A stretch of 64,000 bases of DNA from Psettodes erumei (taxonomy: Eukaryota; Chordata; Actinopteri; Pleuronectiformes; Psettodidae): positions 372,001 through 436,000 of the forward strand of contig JAFBJZ010000951.1 of the NCBI GenBank assembly GCA_016785225.1, in the 5' to 3' direction. A model generated the notes under the pieces. That model was not told the DNA's origin, did not search any database, and was given only the letters and a program-made list of their open reading frames with translations. The position numbers and the translations under genes are program-made. Position 1 is the first letter of the stretch. Each line of letters opens with the position of its first letter. Below are positions 25,108 to 36,307 of this stretch, piece by piece.

Positions 25108-27755
25108 ATGCGGGTGGCAGTGATTGGAGCTGGAGTCATCGGCCTGTCAACGGCTCAGAGCATCTATGAGCAGTATCACTCAACTGTCACTCCACTGACC
25201 ATCGAGGTGTATGCAGATCGTTTCACTCCACTGACCACGAGCGATGGAGCCGCTGGCTTCTGGCAGCCCTACCTGTATGATAAGGGCAAAGTCCAGGAGA
25301 CGTGAGTACATTCTCTGGTAGTGTCTTTTGATTTTCTTTTTTACATAAAAAAATGTCTGTCTCTTTAATGCTGCATTTGTCTTTACCTTCAGAAAATGGA
25401 ATAAAGAGACATTTGACTACTTGCTGAGCTTCCTCAGCTCACCAGAGTCCATAAATATGGGCATATTCCTTCAGTCAGGCTACAACCTCTGCACTCAACC
25501 AGTCCCAGTGAGTAGTACTCGGTCGTGGAGAAGCGCAGTATATTTGGCTGGAAAAATAAAATCTGACCTGCTGTAGGAAGCCTTTTACAACTAAGATTAA
25601 AGGTCCTGTACAATGAATAACGTCAATAAAGTTGCAATGTAACCTCACTTAGCCCATTCCTAATTGTATCACGCAACAGTGTCATAGCGACCATAAACAC
25701 AGTCCATCAGTATTCAGTAAAGCCCTGTTCAGCAGAATAGTGGACTGCATTGTTTGGAAAACAGCAGCAGAGAGGCCTTGCTAAGCGTTGGGTTTACACT
25801 CTTGTTTTAGACCAGAGTTGATTGGGATTATTGATTGGGATTATGTATTCCGAGTGGTGTCGTAATAAGTGATTTGTTTTGACTGCAGGATCCCTCATTT
25901 AAAGACATTGTCCTGGGCTTCAGACAGCTCACAGAACGAGAGCTGCAGATGTTTCCTGGATACAAGTAGGTTTCTGCTGAAAGCACACCTAAAGAACATG
26001 AAGCAGATCCACAAATAAGTAGTTGGTTAGTTAGGTCAGTGTTTGAAAATACCTATTTCAGTGTTCATTTTGCTAAACGGTATATAGCGTGATTCCCAAT
26101 AAAACAAAGACACATATTCATGCAGGATGGATCATTCTGTCACCAGCTGTCAGACTCTTAACATGCCTGTCTCCTCTGATATGTCTAGTTATGGGTGGTT
26201 CAACACTGCTCTCATGATAGAAGGTAAAACATACTTACCTTGGCTGATGGACTGGTAAGTGATTCAGTTATTTCTTATGTGACTTCATGTTGCATTTTTT
26301 TTGCCAGAATTTGACAACTCCTGGCTTGAACTCAGTTCATCTTAGAGTGGCACCTACCAGATGTCCCATTATGTTTTAACAAACTGGCTCTTAACCTAAA
26401 AAGTTTATTTTTTCAGTGCTCTTCATATAAATCTGATATTTTGCGTTATTTCCAGGTTGCAAAAAAGAGGGGTGAAATTTTACCACAGGAAAATCGAGTC
26501 CTTCAAGGAGGTTAGTGAGGGCATATACCACGTGTTCTTATGCAATTCTGTCATTGCTCTTTGTAGTGTGTAATATAAAACTGTAATTGTATAACATTTA
26601 CTACAGAAGACTAACAAAATGTTATCTGTTATAGCCGTTATCGCTTATGATACATGTCTGTTTTCAGCTCGCAGAAACGGGGGCAGACGTGATCATAAAC
26701 TGCACTGGGGTAAGATCAGGAGAGCTCCAGCCAGACCCAGACCTGACACCAGGCCGTGGTCAGATAGTGAAGGTGAGGTCGAATCATTTCACATGTCTGT
26801 TTACAGTTTCCATACCTGACACAGGCACCGGTTGAACTGTGTCGTTCCTCTGTGTTTCAGGTGGATGCTCCGTGGTTAAAGCATTGGATTATTACACACA
26901 ACTTTACGACAGGAGTCTACAACTCGCCATACATCATTCCAGGGTAATGCTAGTGGCGCAGTACAGTTGTAAACACTGGGCTGCAGGAGCACACAGCTGT
27001 GTCTCCTGTAGTGTCTATACTGTAGTGTTGGCTGGTAGTACTGGGCTACATCTGGATTTACAGTATCTGACACATACTGCACATTGTTTCAACTACAGCT
27101 GTTTTCAAGAAAATCTGTGTCTGCAGGAGTCGTCTTGTGACAGTTGGTGGGATTTTCCAGTTAGGAAACTGGAGTGAACAGAATAACTCCACTGACCATA
27201 AGAAAATCTGGGAAGAGGTCTGTGAACTGGAGCCCAGTCTCAAGGTACAGTGTTAAAACATGTTCTGTTTAAACAGTGCTTAATTATTTACTGTGAGTGC
27301 TCTGCAGGGTAGATATTTAACATATTGGCTGTGATAGGGAAAACTTTATCCATTAACATAAAATACTGAATCATGCAATGCAATAATAACTTATTGCAAC
27401 ATTTTCAAGATGCGAATGTGGGACATCTCACGTTTTGTTGTCTATCCTCAGTATGCCAGGATAGTGGAGGACTGGGCTGGTCTCAGACCTGTTCGCAGTA
27501 AAGTCCGCCTGGAGAGGGAGACCATACAGTCTGGACGATTGACAATAGAGGTAAACCCTAACCGTCCATCAGGAGTCTACATAGGAGTAGGATTATGTGA
27601 ACTTCTAAAACACTGTCGCTCTCACTCAGGTGATACACAACTATGGCCACGGAGGTTTCGGGCTCACCATTCACCGAGGCTGCGCCCAAGAGGCAGCGAG
27701 GCTCTTCGGTCAGATCATAGGACAAAAAGGCAATGGTCCAAAAGCTCGCTTGTAA
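25108..27755 (+). CDS. dao: D-amino-acid oxidase
   Basis: FAD-dependent peroxisomal oxidase that converts D-amino acids to keto acids, ammonia and hydrogen peroxide. Exons: 25108-25301, 25393-25507, 25889-25965, 26189-26254, 26456-26510, 26668-26772, 26861-26943, 27127-27244, 27452-27550, 27630-27755, giving 345 aa (human 347) with every junction in phase. Visible features are the FAD-binding MRVAVIGAGVIGLSTA at the N-terminus, YADRFTPLTTSDGAAGFWQP, NCTGVRSGEL, GRGQIVKVDAPW, GGIFQLGNW and the C-terminal NYGHGGFGLTIHRGCA. The protein ends in ARL, an acceptable variant of the SKL-type peroxisome import signal. The start at 25108 matches the family start; an in-frame ATG at 25087 would add seven residues, but a plausible acceptor (TTCAG at 25101-25105) lies between the two, so the longer form may be intronic. 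Confidence 0.95.
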
Positions 27756-29641
27756 ATTTGTGTCCCGTTAAAGTGATTGTTTGCGCTCTTTTTTCAAATT
27801 TCAAAACCACTGCATCGTATCCAGAGGTGCACAAACTGCTGTTTGTCTATACATGCACTGAAAGCAAACCAATAATCATCTTCGGGGCAATTACATCACT
27901 TTAAATCAATGTGATGCACTGTCTATGTGACGTAAAGTAGGAGATACTTCCTTTTGTTGCTCTCATCCACTAGTAATTAAGAGATGGCCTAGTCACATGT
28001 AATAATGTCATGCTTAAATCCACTTGAGTTTTAGTTCATTTAAAAAAGAATATAATGTGTATATATATCTGAGAATTCTCTCAGCAAATGTAGAAATAAG
28101 TAGGCAAAACTACTGATAAGTAATTAAATAACAGTTTTTAAGTAATAACAACATGAATCCACTGCTCATTTTGAAATATTATTTACTATTTTATCATACA
28201 CATTTACATCCAGTGCATTGACAAGAATCTGTGACACTTAACAAAGCACTATATCTCAAACTCTGGCAGGTAAGAGTCAGCCTGTGGACCCGTGCTAGTT
28301 AGTGCTAGTAAATCTTTTTTTTTTTTTTTAAAACCAAAACAGAACTCTGCTCAGTGCGTTCCTCGCAGGATCAGACTGGGCAAAGTCTGTCCCCACATCA
28401 CCTTTGTTACAAACAAAAGCAAAGACGACAACTAAACCAGTGTGTTGATACATTATTTACAGAAAGCAGCATCCTGCTTGTGTATGGCTGCATGTGTATG
28501 TCTGTGTGCGCACAGTCTTTAAGTCTCAAACGTAGAGCAGGAGGTGCAGAATGGTTTGTGGATCATTACTCGACCTATTAATGATAATGTCATTTTTTTT
28601 CTATAAACCATGTAGTTTTTCATTAACTATGACTGTGGGGGGGGAGTGAAAATGATCAGATTCTAATTCCCCAATACTTCAGTGTCAACCTACATGGTGG
28701 CTTACACACAGGCCAGGATCCGTGAACATCTTCCATTTGTGTTAAAATGATGAAACACTGTCACTAATGTTTTGATGCTCGGATGAAGACTTAACGTAAA
28801 TAAATGGCCACATAAAGATCAAGACATGAGGTGACGTATTCGTTATCATTAGAGGAATGACGGCCCTTTGTGAAATAATACTGACCTTGGGGGGGCATGA
28901 TTATCACAGGAAGTATGCTTACTGTATATGAGTCAGTCACTTGTCCTTTCACTGCCTTGAAAAACGAAGAGAAGAATCTCCAGACTTTATTTAACAGAGA
29001 AGCCTGTTGATTTGATGATGTGGCACTGTTCGCGCCGGCGATGCACACTTTTTATGAAGCTGAGTTTGCGATTAGTTTAATTTAACAGGCATTTTGTGCG
29101 CACAAGATAAAGTTCTGTCTTATCTAAACCCATCTATTTTCAGAATGCTAATAGAAGCAGCTTTTTCATGAGGTCAAGAAGGTCTCTCAACCGCAAACTG
29201 AATAGGTAGTTTTTAAGGCTCTTTGAAGATAGTTGTTTGACGCTAACTCCTCTTTTATTCTCTCCAATCCCCTTTGCTTCTCTTGCTTTAGAAAAGCAGG
29301 ATCAAATACTTTGCTTTAAATATTTGAATTCTTGCTTGTTCAAGATGGTTTCCCATTGTGTATTCTTGCACTTGTGTAGGTCATTTGGTCTTTCCAGTCA
29401 CCCTGTGCTCAGTTATGTAGTGGCAAGGTTGTGACAGCAATGGTGGTCGAAGACTATTAGTACAGTGACATGTAAAAATATTGTGCCGCCTGGCTCACTG
29501 TAGCCACTGTGGTGCCTAAACTGAGGAGTCATAGGGTGGGACTGGACATGGACACGGAAAGCTGGTCCGGCTTTCTTGCCTCACCTTGCCTGTTTCCTCC
29601 ACTGCGGTCCGCTCTCGGTTTTGACTAGAGCCGGCGTGTCC
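27756..29641. other. Convergent 3' region of dao and svop
   Basis: There is no coding sequence. Its left part is dao 3' UTR and its right part svop 3' UTR on the minus strand. A minus-strand AATAAA (TTTATT at 28986-28991) about 650 bases after the svop stop is the best svop poly(A) candidate. I found no strong dao hexamer. Confidence 0.45.
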
Positions 29642-32600
29642 TCAGCCCTGGGAGCCGGAGCTGGAGTGAGGGATTCCCCCCGAGCTGTGGGAGGAGGCCC
29701 GGCCCATCATCTCCTGGCCCCACTCGCGGTGGCTGGACTCCTGCAGGCCTCGGCCCGTGGTCTCGATAGGCAGTGCGCAGGAGGCGATGGCAGGCGAGGA
29801 GGCAGCAGCAGCAGTACACCGAGAGAGCCAGGTACACAGAGGACTCCAGCATCACCTGCAGGATGAGAGACAAAAAATTTCCTTCGCTCCCTCATTTTCC
29901 TCCATATTTAAATGAGAAACCTGCTAGCTGGGTATTACCTGTGCAACAAAAGGTGTAATGAGGGCACCAACTCTCGCCATTCCACTGCTTGTTCCCAGAC
30001 CTAACGCCCTGGTCGCTGTCGGGTACACCTGCAGAGTTTCAGACAGTGCTGAGGAGGCTGCCCTGCTTGGCTCTCTCCTCTCATTCTATTAATTGTATCT
30101 AAACTGTGCTAATAAGTGTTTGCATTTTACATGATACATATCTAACCTCCGGAGTGTACACATAGGCGGCCTGGAACCCTCCTGCAATGAAGGCTCTGGC
30201 GATGAATATTAACACCGTCATGGATGCTCTGCAAGGAATCAACCAGTTAGAGGGGATAAACACTGGATCCACGGCTCATAAAATGTTTAAAAGCCTAAGT
30301 ACGGCCAACCTCACCTCCCAACACAACCATAGAGTGGAATGATGCACAGAGAGAAGACAAGGAAACACAGCGCCATGGTCTTCCTCCTTCCCAGTCGATC
30401 AATAGCCCACAGCGTCACCAGAAGTCCTGTGCGACGTACGCGTAATCAGTTACCTTATTCGACTTTCGCGTTTGCAAACGAAAAATACCAGTAGTGATTT
30501 ATGCTGATTCACCAGATTAATAGTTTTTATTTATATGAGGCTCCAACATGTCACCAGGCCAACAAAAGACCTGAAACCATCTTTAATGTTAACGCTTGTA
30601 GGAGCAGAAAGTGTCCACTATCAGAGAGATCTATCAACATTACAACTGTTATGACTTTTCTTAGAAATTCTTGCTGCTTTACTGTCCAGTGAAAAACCAG
30701 CCATCAAACATAACAATACAATTATTTTCTCAAAAAATATATTGGATGACATGTTGAAGAAAATCCAGTGACGCGTACCTGGGAATTCAGATAACGTCGT
30801 CCACAGCAGGTCCTTGTAGTCGTCAGAATTGAGGTATTTACACTCCAAGCTGCATCGGAGCTCCATCTTATTACCTTTAGACACTAGAGGGAGACATAAA
30901 ACAACAAACACTATAGCACACGCCCAGCCCTGACTCAGTCGACTGCCTGCAATGCCTCGGTGGTGCTTTATGCAAAAAACACAGCTGTGGAACGAGACCT
31001 GTATACACGGGCAAAAAAAAGCATTCATACAGTATGTGGATTTTTTTTAACATTCAGCATTCGACTTGTCACATCAGCAGGTGGAACTGGCTACATGAAA
31101 GAGTTTCCTGAACTGTCCCCGTAGTCTTTGCTGTTATCAGCCACACCCGTGCTTTTCTTGTTATGATATTCTGGGCACCTGCAATCTTATATTTTCACTT
31201 GCTTCGGGAAGCATGACTTATTTTCATTGTGCATTTATCCAAATTCAGTCTGACTAAGCGTAAATGATATTAATCACACAAATCACTGCCGTATCTCTTT
31301 CACCGGTGCGCCAAAGTAAAATGAGTGTGGGTGTGGGTGTGTCCTTGTGTGTGCGGGCCTCTGTTGGTGTTTGAAGAGCGCTGACTCACTTCCACATGCA
31401 CCTCCCTCCTGAAACAGCTCTGTGGTCAGAAGCACCAGTCCATAGTAGGAGAAGGCATTTGCAAACCTGAGGAGACAAATCATTGCTAATTCACACAAAG
31501 TAAGAAATTTTAAATTATTGATTATTAAATAACAAAGAAAAGTGAAATCGAGGACAACTAGACTTGGTTGAAGGAGACGTTTCGCCTCTCATCCAAGAGA
31601 GTTCGCTTCAGAATCTGAAGACGTTTCACCTCGGATGAGAGATGAAAATGTCTTCAAGTGTTTACAACTCTTTTCTCTGACAACCATGACTCGGAAGAAT
31701 GAGAATCTTCACAGATGCAAATTATTATGTCTGTTGCGCTCCGAGAATAGAAGGTTTTGGAGAATAAGAAGTAGAATGAAATCAGAGTTGTAACCGAGGA
31801 TACGTCTGGATGGCATTTTCATTCACTCCAGTTACCAAATAAACCACAGCAGAACAGTGGTCCAGCGAAAGTGTGATGAAAATAGGTCTCGAATCTTCCC
31901 ACGATCCTCCTGATTAAAGAAAAGACATGAAGAATACTAAACTAACCGCTCACATGATAAAAGTTGGTCATACAAGGAGATTGCATGAATCACAATGTTC
32001 CGCAGATAGACTGCACCTGTCTTGCAGCAATTAGTTTTCCCAGTGGCATGGGTGCTCCGTTCTCTGTGGCAATGCGCTTCAGCGTGGCCAGCGCTTTTTC
32101 TTGGTTCCCTGTCAGCACGTCGTATCGGGCGCTCTCTGGCAGCCACTGCTCCCGCCCCCACCCAAAAAAAAAAAAGCAGGCGTGTCCGTTGATAAAGCTG
32201 TCAGTTCGTATAGCCTACATACTGTGGAACACTTCAAGGCGGATTACGTCATACTCACAAAACACAGGATGGCAAAGATGAAGAGAGGAATGGTAGAAAG
32301 GCCGAGCAGCCAACGCCAGCCCAGAGTGGGCATCACCAGGATCGCTAAGAGGACCTCAAACACGGTGCCCAGCGCCCAAAATATCTGCGAAGGAACAGCA
32401 GCGAACACAAGTTGTAAAAGAAAATTGAGTGTAAATATTAGATAAAAACCTCCTTTTAAAAAACAAAGCGTTTCAGTGCTGAGCAGTTAAGGCAACATCT
32501 GCTGTAATATCTGGATGGGATTAATGCCGTGACTATGTGGATGAGTGAGACAGTAGTGCAGGGCGGGCCGTACCTCAATCAGCAAAATGCACGTGGCTCT

Positions 32601-35497
32601 CGACTTCATAGGCAGAAATTCAGCATACAGGGTCACCCTTATGAGGAAGGATATTTCGCTGTGAGTCCGAACTCACTGACATTGCTGTTTTTAGAGGTAG
32701 GTTTAGGGTTACTCACGACTGCGGGGCTCCTCCGATGCCAAAGCCCACCAGGGCACGGAGGACCAGGATCCACCCATAAATGGGCGCAAATGCACTCATG
32801 AGGCCGTAGAACATCGTCCACAACACGCTCATCTTCAGACCCTGTGTGTGCGCACGATGAAAACTTAACAAGCTGCTAAATAAATTATGGTGATCTGATA
32901 AGGCTCTTGAGGAGTTTTTAATCGCATACAATGTAGTGTCTGATATCGATGGCTTTCTTTCTTTCACGGGCACAAAAGTTAAACTTTGACTCATATGAGC
33001 TCAAGATAAAGTTTGTCTGGCAGGAAACGCACAGGAGCGTCAGAACCTACTGTCTTTCTGCCGTATTTGTCAGATATGTTTCCCCAAAGAGAGGAGCTGA
33101 TCATCATCCCAATGAACACGGCCTGCATCAATGAAGAAAAAACACAACAAAGAATGGGATTGGGCATTTAAAGTGCACTTAGCTGGTAGCTCGTAGCTAG
33201 TACACATAGCTGATATAGTGCAAAACCTGTCACGCACATTTTCACCACTCTTGCTTTTTGCTTTGGTGTGAGCTACTAGAGGTCACTGAATGTAAAATGT
33301 GCGTTTGAATATCTTCTAGTGAACTCTGTAAAGATACAAGGTTGTACTGAGTGCATTAATTACATCCCATTAAGTGATTTCATCAAAAAAATGCACTGTC
33401 TACGACCTCTCTATGTGTAAAAAGTACGGTAGTCCTCCTGTTTTCTTGTTGTTTTATACCACTGTATAAAAGTAAATATGACTGTGATAGTCGTTCAAAT
33501 GAAAATATCGCAACACATGTCTAATCGCATTAAAAACCATTAGGCGCTCTACTGTTTTCCACATGGCGGCCACTGTTCAATACGGGCACTTATTTCAAAA
33601 ACAATCCCTAAGCACTGAATCAATAACTATCAGGACAATGGTATGGCACTGCAAGCAAGAGCACTTTACAGACATTAGAAAGCCATTACCGACGTAAGCA
33701 GTGCCACCTCCAGGCTGGGCAGTCTCCATTCACAGTGGAGCTGTGGGGCTAAGATGCTAAGGATCATCATCTCCATGGCATCAGCCATCTGAGCAAACAA
33801 ACAGAGAGACATAATACATTATTATCCTTGCAGACACAGTTCCTCGAAGGGTGTTTTTTTTTGTTCGTGCAGTTCTCACCCAGGACAGACCAGTGAGGAC
33901 GGACAGTTTCCATTGAAACGTCCCAAAGCCGATGGCTTCTACGGCATCTTCTACCATGAACGTGTCTGAAGGAATGAAAAAGGTGTCAATATTTAGGGCC
34001 ATATGCGAGAAACTACTTGAGTATGAAGGCATGGAGTCAAAAAGATGGTCTGAAAAAATGGTGGCCTGCCATACTGTACCATCGGTTGGATTTGCAAACT
34101 CCCGAGGTACTGGGGCTCCATCTGCAAGTGCCACAGACTCCAGTTCAGTTTGCTCTGCAATCCTGATCACCTGTTCTCTATTCTCTCCATCATCCTCAGA
34201 GCGGGTGCTCTCACCTGTGCGACGGAACCGGACAACACTAGAAGAAGAAAAAAGGAAAATCTAATATTTTCTGTTAAAAAAAAAAAAAACAGGGGGATTA
34301 GCATATCTACAATATGGCTGACCAGAGAGTGGTTCAGAAGACTAGAGCCAGGGCAAAGCTGAGTACAAATGGAAGTCGGAGGCTGTTGCCTAGGTGATAT
34401 GTGCTTTTTCTGGCTTTGATTTTGTGAATGGGTGGTAATATCATGGGCGAACCGTGTCAGACTGACTGGCAGCTCTGCACACTCCTACTTTAGTGCCCAG
34501 CAAGCTCAGAAAAGCTAAATACCCAGAAATCGGCATGTTTCCTACAGATGGAAGGTATAATCTTCTTCCACATGTAGATAATTGAGAGTACACAGAAGGA
34601 TCAGGCACTATAAGAGAACCTGAGGACTGCCAGTGATGCCTTAATTACAGTAATTACATAACATAGCCCATTTGCAACGTAAAGTATCAGGGTTGCAGAT
34701 GAGTTCATGGCATGTCCAGGAACATCTGTCTTTTACTGTAAACCACTATAATTTTCATTGTCAAGCTCTTTGGAAAGAAATCCATAGATGTGAATATGTA
34801 ATTATCTGGCAATACTGTAGCGACCACTTGATAATATGGCGATGCATTTTCATTCTTGCTTTTTTTTTTTTTTTGCAAAACGAAATGGATTTGACAGTGC
34901 CTTTACTGCCTCACAATTTCACTTTGAAAATGCCCGTATCGTTATTTGAATGTCTTTCTTCAAGAAGACATCATTATTTCACTGTATGCGTCTGAGAACC
35001 ATGCCTCTGTTTATGACGGACGGGCTCGACACGCATGGTAGACGCAAGGGTAGAAATAAATCACGTTCGCTACTGAGTCATGACAGCAAACACGATAACA
35101 AATTGAAGGTGGGAACCGTTCGACCAGGCTAAAGCCGCTTCCTATAAAGGAACGGAATAGTGTTTTTAGGGATCAGTGCTACGACTGTAAACAAACCGCG
35201 CCGCCAGCACCGCCTGGACACGCGAGGCTGTTGTGATTTTTCTCTTGGATGTCCGGGCGATAGCTACACCTGGTTATATATAACCGGTGTTATCAAACGA
35301 CTGCTGCGTTTAAGGGCTGTCGGGCTGTTTGTGGCCGCGCGAGCCGATCAGATAAACACGACGGGAGGCTGCCAGAGGGCGACGCGTCGGACAAACGCGC
35401 CGTGACGGTGGAGAAGGGACCGAGCACGCGTTCCACCCGCAGGTCGGAGGGTTTCTACTCACGGAAGCTGCCTCAGCTGGAACAGATCATCGTCCAT
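29642..35497 (-). CDS. svop: Synaptic vesicle 2-related protein (SVOP), with a one-base frameshift in the last exon
   Basis: Twelve-helix major facilitator family transporter of neuronal synaptic vesicles; its substrate is not settled. Exons: 35497-35463, 34237-34080, 33965-33880, 33788-33690, 33122-33051, 32841-32717, 32637-32574, 32384-32259, 32145-32017, 31909-31836, 31466-31390, 30883-30779, 30426-30315, 30228-30147, 30028-29939, 29855-29642. Conserved blocks include MDDDLFQLRQLPVVRFRRTG, REFANPTDDTFMVEDAVEAI, MADAMEMMILSILAPQL, the MFS loop GNISDKYGRKT, VLRALVGFGIGGAPQSVTL, LWTTLSEFPG, AIDRLGRRKTM and VYPTATRALGLGTSSGMARV. All junctions are in phase as far as the last exon. That exon has 214 bases, but the conserved frame (PIETTGRGLQESSHREWGQE) needs 213: there is one extra base at about 29792. 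Without it the protein is 548 aa, exactly the human length. Confidence 0.93.
31551..31745. mobile_element. Probable short interspersed/DNA-transposon fragment in svop intron
   Basis: The stretch has internal inverted and repeated blocks (GACGTTTCGCCTCTCATCC near 31580, ACGTTTCACCTCGGATGAGAG near 31620), followed by GACAACCATGACTCGGAAGAATGAGAATCTTCACAG. I recall similar sequences as a dispersed repeat in percomorph genomes. Ends and target duplications could not be set. Confidence 0.45.
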
Positions 35498-36307
35498 TTT
35501 GGTGTCCATTGGCTGACGCTCCGTTCGGCCTCATCGCCGTTCACATTATCGCGACGTGAGAGCGGCGACTTCAGCACCGAGGAGAGCGACCCGCTCCGGT
35601 GTCCGCCGACGAGCCAATGAGAAGCCGCCGTGCGCGAGCCGCGGCACGAGACGGAGAGGGCGTGTGGACAAGATGAGCCCGGGAGGGTCTGACTGCAGGA
35701 CCGCTCAGGTCCGCGCACGACCTGTCAACACTCCGTGACGGTCCGTTATTGCAGAGCCCAGATGATGCAAACATTGCGTAATCAGTAGACAGTGGCGTTA
35801 TTTCACGGTGGTAAAACCGTAATCAGAGCTGAGATGAACAATCAACTTGGCCCGTTTTTTGTGTTGTAACTGTGGACTCAAATTTACAGCGTATTGTTTG
35901 GCTGTCTACTTCCTAAATCCTTTTTTATCCTCATGTTGTTTGGGGAGGGGGGGGGGGTGTTTCTTCATCATCATCCGCCCCTGGCCTATAAAGTAAGACC
36001 ATGCCATTCTCATTCTCTAGGTAAAATCATTCCAAATATTATTTTTAAAAGAATCCTTTAACAAACTTCCCTCCAGCGAGAACAACTTTCTTGCTGTTTC
36101 AGTTCAATTTTGGTTCGGACTCGGTCATTTGTCCCCCTTAGAGAAGTTTGCAGCTGCAGATGGTTCACGCGGCTGCGGAAGAAATGTGCGCCACCAACAG
36201 TTTCGTAGCCGGAGCGGCGACGGAGCGAACACATCCGCGCGCTCTTCCGCAAAAGTCCGTACTGAAACACACGCCGCCGCGGACGACAGTTCCGCAATGA
36301 CGGCAGG
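35498..36307. promoter_or_regulatory. Bidirectional svop/usp30 promoter region
   Basis: The svop and usp30 start codons are about 810 bases apart and point away from each other. Both ends are CpG-rich (35300-35720 and 36130-36560) with an AT-rich centre that includes a G run at 35941-35960. A shared regulatory region is likely, although two separate promoters are also possible. GCTAAC/GTTAGC words occur near 36660, inside usp30 intron 1. Confidence 0.5.
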
